Positions 1-7,551 of a stretch of DNA of 64,000 nt are shown piece by piece. Within the stretch, counting starts at the first letter, position 1, and each line of letters starts with the position of its first letter. A program made the translations under genes and the position numbers. The DNA comes from Pycnococcus provasolii (lineage: Eukaryota > Chlorophyta > Pseudoscourfieldiophyceae > Pseudoscourfieldiales > Pycnococcaceae), in contig OW568889.1 in assembly GCA_938743325.2 (NCBI GenBank), positions 1-64,000 of the forward strand, read 5' to 3'. Below the pieces are notes generated by a model. That model was not told the DNA's origin and searched no databases. It saw only the letters and a list, made by a program, of their open reading frames with translations.

Positions 1-53
1 CTAACCCTAACCCTAACCCTAACCCTAACCCTAACCCTAACCCTAACCCTAAC
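1..53. repeat. Terminal telomere array, CCCTAA repeats
   Basis: Nearly nine perfect CCCTAA units start at the first base. The C-rich strand reads 5' to 3' on the plus strand, as expected at the left end of a linear chromosome. TTAGGG is the type found in animals, fungi and several algal lineages, and differs from the plant and Mamiellales TTTAGGG. Confidence 0.97.
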
Positions 54-219
54 ACTCCGGCAAGAATGACGAGAGCCAAGACGACGACAGACGAAGAGAG
101 CAAGCGACGACACGTGCAGGTACGCATGCCGGACAGCTATTGGTTCGGTGAAGCAAATAAAAAATGATAAAATAAAACGTCACAAAGCAGAACGAGGACA
201 GTTGTGACAACACAGGAAA
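54..219. other. Non-telomeric island inside the telomere array
   Basis: A 166-bp stretch of ordinary sequence separates two pure telomere arrays. Its first half is rich in GAC/GACGA and its second half is A-rich. I see no long open frame, no flanking duplication and no second copy in the window. It could be a sequence captured at a chromosome break, or the tail of a transposon that landed in the telomere. Confidence 0.75.
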
Positions 220-355
220 CCCTAACCCTAACCCTAACCCTAACCCTAACCCTAACCCTAACCCTAACCCTAACCCTAACCCTAACCCTAACCCTAACCC
301 TAACCCTAACCCTAACCCTAACCCTAACCCTAACCCTAACCCTAACCCTAACCCA
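220..355. repeat. Second perfect telomere array
   Basis: About 22 perfect CCCTAA units in the same orientation as the terminal array, lying inside the 54-219 island. Confidence 0.97.
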
Positions 356-574
356 ATGGTAACCCTAACCCTAACCCTAACCCTAATCGTAACCCTAACC
401 CTAACCCTAACCCTACCAATCGTAACCCTAACCCTACCAATCGTAACCCTAACCCTACCAATCGTAACCCTAACCCTAACCCTAACCCTACCAATCGTAA
501 CCCTAACCCTACCAATGGTAACCCTAACCCTAACCCTAACCCTAATGGTAACCCTAACCCTAACCCTAACCCCA
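356..574. repeat. Variant (degenerate) telomere array
   Basis: CCCTAA units are interspersed with short variants: CCAATGGTAA, AATCGTAA and CCAATCGTAA. The CCAATCG variant recurs several times with one to four normal units between, giving a higher-order pattern. The same variant reappears at 3579-3640. This is typical of the inner, no longer telomerase-maintained part of a telomere. Confidence 0.9.
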
Positions 575-575
575 A

Positions 576-589
576 TTGCCAGGCTGGCA
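576..589. repeat. TTGCCAGGCTGGCA boundary motif
   Basis: A near-palindromic TTGCCAG-G-CTGGCA sits exactly where the variant telomere array ends. The same motif recurs at 1349-1363 and, with one change, at 1372-1386, immediately before the next CCCTAA run. Confidence 0.6.
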
Positions 590-768
590 GTGAATGGTGA
601 AAGGTGAATGGTCATTTACTCATTTTCAGGATCATCTCTCATTTGTTGCTATTGCGGACGCTGCTGGCGCTGCGAGCGGCAACACGACTGCTGAAGTCCC
701 TGAGGCAGACGCATGCTCGCGCGGCGGCCGCCGTGATTCCGCGGTATTACTACGTCGAGGATCATGAA

Positions 769-895
769 TGAACAACATCTTGTCCTATAACCTCAAGGTC
801 AAACCACTCTCCCTTAAGGTCGCATCCCCCCTCCATGTAGGTTTCATGTTCGAAGATGTTGTTACATGGAGCTTACATGAGTCTCACCAACAAGG
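769..895. repeat. Dispersed subtelomeric duplicate, copy 1
   Basis: These 127 bp match 3041-3167 in the same orientation with only a handful of differences. A short open frame of 67 codons covers copy 1 but is not kept in copy 2, so I treat it as a repeat and not a gene. Confidence 0.8.
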
Positions 896-950
896 GTTAG
901 GCATCGCCCTCTTTGAGTCAAAGACCAAGAAAGCGCGCATGTTTCACAAT

Positions 951-1157
951 CTTTTGTCTCATAAGTCATAACTATCTATCTAGGTGTTCGTTTTTACTGT
1001 TGCAGCGTGCTGGCAATCAGAATCCATCGCATTATTTACGACGTCATGTCGTCGGCCGCACGCACAATTGGATGTTGGCGCTGTGATCCGCACGTTGAAT
1101 GCTGCTTTGCAGATAGGGCATCTTTTGTCTCATAACTATCTATCTAGGTGTTCGTTT
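951..1157. repeat. Short local duplication
   Basis: The text around CTATCTATCTAGGTGTTCG occurs at 951-992 and again at 1122-1157, about 170 bp apart. Nothing coding is recognisable between the copies. Confidence 0.6.
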
Positions 1158-1348
1158 GACTCCATTTTTTCGCTCAAACGGTCGCCCTTGAGGTGTTACG
1201 AGACACTATACAAGCATTTGTTAGCATCTTCAACCTCTGCATAGTAATGGATAACTTTAAAGTTGTGAAAGAAGCGTAAATCCTTTGAAAACAAATCTTC
1301 CAAGATTCAGACTCTCGAATAACGATCAATGTAGGATCCCCATTCTAA

Positions 1349-1410
1349 TTGCCAGGCTGGCAAAACCCGAATTGCCAGCCTAGCAAGCCCTAACCCTAAC
1401 CCTAACCCTC
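1349..1410. repeat. Boundary motif pair followed by interstitial telomere repeats
   Basis: Two copies of the TTGCCAG...CTGGCAA motif (1349-1363 and 1372-1386) lead directly into about four CCCTAA units. Confidence 0.65.
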
Positions 1411-1550
1411 CCCGGGGTTAGGTCTGACCCTCCGTTTGGTTAGGTCTGACCCTCCGTTTGGTTAGGTCTGACCCTCCGTTTGGTTAGGTCTAACCCTCCC
1501 CGGGGTTAGGTCTGACCCTCCGTTTGGTTAGGTCTAACCCTCCCTTAGCA
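1411..1550. repeat. 22-bp telomere-derived tandem repeat, block 1
   Basis: About six tandem units of GGTTAGGTCTGACCCTCC followed by either GTTT or CCGG. Each unit joins TTAGG and CCCT, the two telomere strands, head to head. The same unit recurs near 3380-3436, 4050-4112 and 4784-4942. Confidence 0.9.
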
Positions 1551-1920
1551 GCTTGTAGAAGTCAAGACGCGTGGGCACTTGCGACAAAGATAGCAGTGTT
1601 TCCTCGTCGATGGTGAGCCGGTGGTATGGCAGCACGCTGAAATGGGCGAAGAAGATAAAAACAAGAGATGGCGATAAGTTAACCGTCAACGCCGCCACGT
1701 GCACGTGCACGGCTCACACGACGAACGCAGCCACCACGTGCCGCAGCAAACCCGCCGCAGCCGCCGCAGCCACGGGATCAACGGTGCTTTTGTACTCGGG
1801 AAATCGGGACAAGGTTTTGGCCCGGGACAAGGTTTTGTCAGCCCCCTTCCTACCCAGACGCATTTCGCCACAACAGAGCCATGGCCCATGGACCCGCTCG
1901 CGCAGGGCACCGGTCCCCAA
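1551..1920. other. Subtelomeric sequence without a recognised gene
   Basis: Open frames of 68-118 codons overlap here on both strands, but none shows a known domain or biased codon use. The stretch has a CACGTGCACGTGCAC motif near 1695 and GGGCACCGGTCCC-like sequence that leads into the tandem repeat that follows. Confidence 0.5.
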
Positions 1921-2452
1921 ACGTTAGGGCACCGGTCCCAAAGGTTAGGGCACCGGTCCCCAAGCTAGTTTGGGTAGGTTTATGACCAGCCGATGCCACT
2001 TTAGGGTAGTAGCGTATCTTTATTTAGTCGCCGTCGAGTCACTTGCCAAAGTCGAGTCACTGACCGAACGTTAGGGCACCGGTCCCAAAGGTTAGGGCAC
2101 CGGTCCCCAAGCTAGTTTGGGTAGGTTTATGACCAGCCGATGCCACTAGGGTAGTAGCGTATCTTTATTTAGTCGCCGTCGAGTACTCGAGTCACTTGCC
2201 AAAGTCGAGTCACTGACCGAACGTTAGGGCACCGGTCCCAAAGGTTAGGGCACCGGTCCCCAAGCTAGTTTGGGTAGGTTTATGACCAGCCGATGCCACT
2301 AGGGTAGTAGCGTATCTTTATTTAGTCGCCGTCGAGTACTCGAGTCACTTGCCAAAGTCGAGTCACTGACCGAACGTTAGGGCACCGGTCCCAAAGGTTA
2401 GGGCACCGGTCCCCAAGCTAGTTTGGGTAGGTTTATGACCAGCCAATGCCAC
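1921..2452. repeat. ~150-bp subtelomeric tandem repeat, 3.5 copies
   Basis: Units begin at 1921 (147 bp), 2068 (153 bp), 2221 (153 bp) and 2374 (partial, to about 2452). Each starts with two copies of GTTAGGGCACCGGTCCC, so a TTAGGG sits inside each unit. The first unit lacks a short GAGTACTC insertion present in units two and three. The low divergence suggests recent unequal exchange. Confidence 0.93.
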
Positions 2453-3040
2453 GATTAGGATGTGATGCCTGGGAGGGGGAGGGGGAATGAGCCCAAAATG
2501 TCCAAATGTCCAAAATCGCATCTCCACTCTTTTTCCCCGTTACAAACAACAGTTAACAACAGTAGGTTCGACACAGGGTACTGTACAGTACATCCCAACT
2601 TCAAGTATGTAAGGTTAGTTGAAGCAAGGGAGGGGAAATGAGGTGTATTTCCCCTTGGTTGAAGTTGGGTTCAAGTCAGGAGACTATCTAGAGTGTTCGT
2701 GCAAAGAGCCAAAACCTCTTCCTCGAGGACCTCTTGCAAGCGTCCCTGAATCTGGCCGGACCTCTTTCTGGAAGAGGTCCCCGGGCTCGGGAAAGAGCTT
2801 TTTTTTTTTCTGTTTGTGCAAAGAGGAATTCCTCTTTGTAGGACCTCTTTCTTGCCGTTGTATTCCTCCGTTATGAAATCGGTCAGGTTGGTTGGGGACA
2901 ACATCCCGGCGCCATGGCGTCGTCGCCGGCGGTGGTGGCGCGCGTAGTGGCGCAGTCTGAGGTGTATGGCTGGTGGGCAGGCTCACAGGCTGACAGGTGG
3001 GGGACTGGTTGACCTCATGTAAGTTGACCTTGTAACATCA
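2453..3040. other. Subtelomeric sequence without a recognised gene
   Basis: Short overlapping open frames up to 100 codons occur on both strands. Several copies of GACCTCTT-like words and their complements lie between 2700 and 2850 and could fold, but no known domain or RNA is visible. Confidence 0.5.
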
Positions 3041-3167
3041 TGAACAACATCTTGTCTTATAACCTTAAGGTCAACCCACTCTCCCTTAAGGTCGCATCCC
3101 CCCTCCGTGTTGGTTTCATGTTCGAATGTGTTGTTACATGGAGCTTACAAGAGTCTAACCAGCAAGG
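3041..3167. repeat. Dispersed subtelomeric duplicate, copy 2
   Basis: Second copy of the 127-bp segment at 769-895, same orientation, with a few substitutions. Confidence 0.8.
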
Positions 3168-3379
3168 CATAAGCCAGCCGCGTAGCCAGTGAGCCAGCCA
3201 TACGACGCAGACTGCGCTACAACGGGTGCCGGGACCGCCGGCGACAACGCCATGGTATTGGCATGTCGGTCAAAGAGGGCATGTCGTACCTCCTCCCTGG
3301 TCGAGACAAACAGGACAACGACCTGGGATACGTCGTAGGTGCACAAATGCATGACTCTTGGGGGTTTGCTGGCTGCCAG

Positions 3380-3640
3380 GGTTAGGTCTAACCCTCCCCG
3401 GGGTTAGGTCTAACCCTCCCCGGGGTTAGGTCTAACCCTAACCCTAACCAAAAAGCTAACCCCAAAGCTAACCCTAACCCTAACCCTAACCCTAACCCTG
3501 ACCCTAACCCTAACCCTAACCCTGACCCTAACCCTAACCCTAACCCTGAAATGTTAAGCTAAGGGGGGTCCGGGTACCTAACCCTACCAATCGTAACCCT
3601 AACCCTAACCCTAACCCTACCAATCGTAACCCTAACCCTG
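3380..3640. repeat. Interstitial telomere-like arrays and 22-bp repeat, block 2
   Basis: Two to three GGTTAGGTCTAACCCTCCCCGG units lead into CCCTAA arrays interrupted by CCCTGA variants (about 3431-3550). A second patch at 3579-3640 carries the CCAATCG variant seen at 356-574. Orientation matches the terminal telomere. Confidence 0.9.
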
Positions 3641-4049
3641 ACTTTGACTTTGTAAATTTACTCGTGACTGTGACAAGATGTGTGACGACTCACTTACAAC
3701 AAACCCCTTAATCCCTATCCCTTCAGAGCTCGCTCGGCGCAACAGGCAGGTCTAAGGTGGTCAGAGATGCGTTGGCATGGCAACTCGAGCGAGTTTTTTA
3801 AGATCGCCACCTTGTATTCCCTATTGTACGAAAAGGTCGGGAAAACCAGGACGAGAACCACCACTTCCCCATGTGGTATCCCCCTCCCTGTCCTCGGGAT
3901 GACTCTGTGTCAACAATAGTGCATGACTGACTCTTGACTCGACCGTGCACAAAACCCAAATGCCTGACTTGACTTGACTCTGACTGTGTTTTATTTATGC
4001 TTGACTACTTTGACTCGTGACTCGTGACTCTCTGACACCTAGCCTTAGT
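3641..4049. other. Subtelomeric sequence rich in TGACT words
   Basis: No gene is recognised. Between 3900 and 4035 the sequence repeats TGACTC, TTGACT and GTGACT many times, a degenerate simple-sequence pattern. Confidence 0.5.
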
Positions 4050-4112
4050 TAGGTCTGACCCTCCCCGGGGTTAGGTCTGACCCTCCCCGGGGTTAGCTCT
4101 GACCCTCCGTTG
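4050..4112. repeat. 22-bp telomere-derived repeat, block 3
   Basis: Three units of GGTTAGGTCTGACCCTCC plus CCGG. Block 3 ends where an unrelated AT-rich segment begins, and block 4 resumes beyond it. Confidence 0.85.
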
Positions 4113-4129
4113 GCCCACCCCATTGCTAT

Positions 4130-4770
4130 AGTAATATTACCAATTTTGCCCTAAAATTAGTAAAATTACTAATGTTGAAAAGTCACTGTTATAGCCCGTT
4201 GGTAGCGCTCCTGGTCTTCTGCCCGTTGAAAGTGAGTTGGTCCATGAGTTGGGACACCGTCTGTGCCAAACCTCGTCCAATTTGAAGACGAATTCGAAAA
4301 GTTATGCCATCTTAAAGTGTGCGTGTTTCCCGCGTGTATACTTTAAGATTTTCCCGACCATTTTTCCCGACCATTAAGGTAATAAATTTTAGTACCTTAA
4401 GCACAAAATGGACATGTGACAGGTCCGTACGATATCCCACGGTGCTCCCGCCTTAGGCACTTTGTTCCTTACACCTATGGACTAGTTTTTTGGGTAGTGT
4501 GCACAACTAAATATTGTGTTAAGTCCCTACCGCGCACCTCCAAACTTAATTTTTCAAAAAAACGGCAGTTTTGGAAAATTGGTCGAGTTTGGGAGTGCCT
4601 AGGAAGGTCCCATGGGTCTAACCCCACCGATGTGGCTGTTGGGGCTCCTAGTAGGGACGGTTGGATGACATGTACACCCCGAGATCACATGGAAATACCA
4701 CCGGAAAAGTATGCAAAAGCCTATGCAAAAAAAGTGCTAAAATTGGTAAATTTACTAATTTTACGCCGAG
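4130..4770. mobile_element. Possible small non-autonomous DNA element with inverted ends
   Basis: This AT-richer segment interrupts the 22-bp repeat. Its left end has TTACCAATTTT and TAAAATTAGTAAA; its right end, read in reverse complement, has TAAAATTAGTAAA and TTACCAATTTT. The ends are therefore imperfect inverted copies about 600 bp apart. No transposase frame is recognisable; the 124-codon frame inside resembles nothing I know. A rearranged repeat is the alternative. Confidence 0.35.
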
Positions 4771-4783
4771 GAGGGCCACCGTT

Positions 4784-4942
4784 TGGTTAGGTCTGACCCT
4801 CCCCGGGGTTAGGTCTGACCCTCCGTTTGGTTAGGTCTGACCCTCCGTTTGGTTAGGTCTGACCCTCCCTTTGGTTAGGTCTGACCCTCCCTTTGGTTAG
4901 GTCTGACCCTCCCTTTGGTTAGGTCTGACCCTCCCCGGGGTA
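4784..4942. repeat. 22-bp telomere-derived repeat, block 4
   Basis: Seven tandem units of GGTTAGGTCTGACCCTCC with GTTT, CTTT or CCGG spacers. This is the innermost telomere-related sequence; single-copy genes begin soon after. Confidence 0.9.
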
Positions 4943-4992
4943 GAAGGGGGATAACCAAAACCCCAACGCCCTCCTGCACCCGCGGCCTCGTA

Positions 4993-5010
4993 ACCTGACA
5001 GCTGTCAGGT
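4993..5010. promoter_or_regulatory. 18-bp perfect palindrome
   Basis: ACCTGACAGCTGTCAGGT reads the same on both strands. It is followed at once by a second inverted pair, GGTCAC-ATCA-GTGACC (5008-5023). The pair sits at the junction between subtelomeric repeats and unique DNA. A protein-binding site or a replication or recombination landmark is possible; no function can be read from the sequence. Confidence 0.5.
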
Positions 5011-5532
5011 CACATCAGTGACCGCACGATGCCACCCTGAACCCACCGCCTCGGTTGTGGTGTTGCTCTGCACGCTAGGAAAGAGCTTGCACCCAAGGTG
5101 CGCGACAACGGGAAGGGGCTCGATGGCGTGGACTCGTCTGCGATTTGGAGGGACGTGGCGGAGCTGGTGCACGGCTTCTCTGTACCAACGTGGAAGACTT
5201 CAATTACCGTATTATAGTGGCCGAACAAAACATGCCTTCCATAGTTTCGACTTTCGAGGTGTTGCACGTCTGTGTCAAGAAGGGCCAGAGGGACGCCTTC
5301 GGGCTCGGGCTCGGGCTGCCGAGCGTCAAGGCGTTCGCGGAGCGCGAGGGGGGAGACCAGATTTCCCGTTCAAGGGTGAAATTCCCCAAAATAATGGACT
5401 TGCGCTCTACGGTGCATCCCCAAAAGGCCCAAATGATGCACAAAATTTTGCACTCTCCGCCCTTCCGCCTCACTCTTCCGATCTATCCAGAAAAAAGCTC
5501 ATTTCACGTCGCCATCAACCGATTTCGGAGAT

Positions 5533-6059
5533 ATGGCTGAACCTGCATCTTCGGCACCGGCGCCGGCGCCGCGCGACGTCGACGAAGCAAACAACCTCGC
5601 AGCAGGCTCTTCTGAACCTTCGTCGCGTGAATCTCACGAAAAGGCTGGAGCTGCAGACTCGAAGAAGGAGGACGATGGCGAGGAGCCTGAGTGTGGATTC
5701 TGCAAGTTCATGAAGGGCGGGTAAGTATGCGTTGCTTGTCGTCGTGGCGACGACTCACTAAATCATTACTAACGCTTCCCATGTATATATTCGTTTTTAG
5801 GCCATGTGGTGATGTGTTCGAGAAGTGGGAGGCGTGCGTCGACGGCGAAAGAAAGGCGGGCAACGACTTTGTCGAAAGCTGCCTCAATCCGACAAGAGCA
5901 CTAAAAGAATGCATGGAGGCGAACCCGGAGTACTATGGACCGCTACTTGAGGCGGAGAAGGAGGACCTGGCTGCAATGGACGCAGAGGAGTCCGCGTCAG
6001 CGCAGCAAGAGCCACAGCATCAGCCGCAGACAGCGCACGCACCTGAGCCGAAGAAATAG
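5533..6059 (+). CDS. GCK-domain protein (two exons)
   Basis: A 148-residue protein encoded by exons 5533-5720 and 5801-6059. The N-terminal ~50 residues are acidic, Ala/Ser-rich and probably disordered. The core (about residues 55-105) starts with ECGFCKFMKGGPCGDVF and continues with a KWEACVD stretch, a further cysteine, and KECMEANPEYYGP. The spaced Cys pairs match the GCK domain (glycine, cysteine, lysine), a small twin-CX9C-like fold of unknown role found in plants, algae and protists. The tail is Gln/Pro-rich. Splicing joins GG|G without a frame change and creates the conserved KGGPCG, which supports the intron. The function is unknown. Confidence 0.88.
5721..5800 (+). other. Intron of the GCK-domain gene
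   Basis: An 80-bp GT-AG intron with donor GTAAGT, branch-like TTACTAAC at 5766-5773 and acceptor TTTTTAG. The branch adenosine is about 28 nt from the acceptor. Removing it restores the GCK domain across the junction. Confidence 0.9.
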
Positions 6060-6103
6060 ACAGTGTAACTACAGAACATATGAGGAAAAGTCGCCATGAC
6101 AAA

Positions 6104-6131
6104 ACCTGTCCTGTCCGCCGACAGGACAGGT
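6104..6131. promoter_or_regulatory. Perfect 12-bp hairpin between two genes
   Basis: ACCTGTCCTGTC and its exact complement flank a 4-nt CGCC loop. It lies 45 bp after the GCK gene stop and 136 bp before the next start, so it could act as a 3'-end signal of one gene or a binding site for the other. Confidence 0.5.
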
Positions 6132-6266
6132 GCCGGATTTCGTGGTTGAACTTCGACCCCTCCCCTCCCCTTCCCCCCCCTTCCTCCCTACCCCTTGTAA
6201 CTTGCAAGAGGGGAGCAACTCCACTCCATACCAACCTAACTAGACTACGGGAGACATCCGGATAGG

Positions 6267-7406
6267 ATGTTGGTTGGAATGCGCGTTTGCTCTCGTCGTG
6301 TTAGCAGCCTGCGCGCGTGTGCGACCACGGCAAGCGTGTCCTCCAAAGTGGCGGCGCCAACCCAACAACCACGTAAGCGCAAGCAGCACGGACCTCTCCA
6401 AAAGCAAATACCCGTCACGCCGAACGCTCTCGCGCAGTTCATCAAGTACCGCCGGGACCTATTCGTGAACATGCCAAGACCGGTCGAGCTCGACGCGGAC
6501 GCGAAAGCGATGGGAGTTGAGGTGACACCAGCTTATGTCTCAAGGTTGGCGGCGTTCCAGTGTGATGTGCTTGCATCTGAACACGTCGGCGTACAGCCGG
6601 ACGAGACGCTCGACGTAATCTTTCGACATCGCGTATTACTGCTCCAATCTAGAAAAGGGTACCGAACAACCAGTGACGCGATGCTGCTGACTTGCCGCGC
6701 CGCAGAGCTGTGGAACGAGGTTCACGGTGATGACGCGTCGCCAAACATCGTCGTCGACGTGTGCGCAGGTTCGGGCGTCGTTGGCATAGGTCTTGGTTTG
6801 CGATATGCCAAAAGCGACGTCTTGGCTCTAGAGCTTCAGTCACAATTTGCCGAACGCTGCCATCGCAACGCAATCCTGAACGGACTCGCCAAGCGTATGG
6901 AAGTGGTGAATGGCAACGCCTCGGAGGTGGATCTATCACACCACCTTGGAAGTGTCGACCTTCTGGTGTGCAATCCGCCGTACATGCAGGTGGATGATTA
7001 TTCGACGCGCGATCCACAGAGCGAAGAGCGCGCTCTTGCAAAGAGAGAAACTGCCGCTACCATAGATGATTTCCTGCGCTTGACAAAGTCACTGCTCCAT
7101 CCAACGAGAGGCATTGCACTCTTCGTGTACCCTCAAAAGCGCCGCGATCGGATGAATGATGCGTTGGATCGCGTTGGCGGATTTCACTCCATCCGGTGGA
7201 CGGATGTGCACCGTGGAGGTATCTCTTATCATAAGCCCAGCGCGACCGTGATCGTCGCAGTTAGTGTAGGTGACATCCTTGCGAAAGCTGCGCCGGACGT
7301 TTGCACAGACAGGCTGATGCATCCTGTCGGCAGCGAAGATGTCACGAAATACACGCCGTGGATCGAGGATTTCTTCTCGAGCATTGGGCTGCACGTTTCG
7401 CCATGA
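6267..7406 (+). CDS. TrmN6-like adenine-N6 methyltransferase
   Basis: A 379-residue class I SAM-dependent methyltransferase. The SAM-binding loop VVDVCAGSGVVGIGL is around residues 162-176 (Asp164), and the adenine-N6 catalytic motif NPPY is at 236-239. The region just before the fold (DVIFRHRVLLLQSRKGYR) and the overall layout match bacterial TrmN6/YfiC (COG4123), which methylates A37 of tRNA-Val. The first ~80 residues are basic and Ser/Arg-rich, longer than in bacteria, and read like an organelle-targeting extension. A chloroplast or mitochondrial tRNA substrate is therefore likely, but this is inference. A C/T-rich tract precedes the start. It converges with the CorA gene downstream. Confidence 0.82.
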   Translation: MLVGMRVCSRRVSSLRACATTASVSSKVAAPTQQPRKRKQHGPLQKQIPVTPNALAQFIKYRRDLFVNMPRPVELDADAKAMGVEVTPAYVSRLAAFQCDVLASEHVGVQPDETLDVIFRHRVLLLQSRKGYRTTSDAMLLTCRAAELWNEVHGDDASPNIVVDVCAGSGVVGIGLGLRYAKSDVLALELQSQFAERCHRNAILNGLAKRMEVVNGNASEVDLSHHLGSVDLLVCNPPYMQVDDYSTRDPQSEERALAKRETAATIDDFLRLTKSLLHPTRGIALFVYPQKRRDRMNDALDRVGGFHSIRWTDVHRGGISYHKPSATVIVAVSVGDILAKAAPDVCTDRLMHPVGSEDVTKYTPWIEDFFSSIGLHVSP

Positions 7407-7551
7407 ATATTAGTTCACTGTTATTTACAGTAGTAATATAATCTATATACATATTATTAAATTTGGTATGCATAACTAGTATTCTGTACACAGTACTGTA
7501 GTTCTTAACCTACATCTTCATGGTGTAGCATTGACGTCAGGGATTTGCGCC

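Noticed and set aside
49-615. Open frames of 60-190 codons on both strands over the telomere arrays
   Set aside because: They are translations of CCCTAA repeats (Val-Arg, Gly-Leu or Thr-Leu runs), not genes.
4416-4790. 124-codon plus-strand frame
   Set aside because: No known domain, lies inside the inverted-end block and runs into the 22-bp repeat.
1411-4942. 22-bp repeats as a CRISPR array
   Set aside because: Spacers are 4 bp or absent, and the sequence is telomere-derived in a eukaryotic chromosome end.
5018-5540. Open frames of 85-231 codons before the GCK gene
   Set aside because: They overlap in different frames, have no recognisable domain and cross the well-supported GCK gene start; they are more likely promoter or chance.
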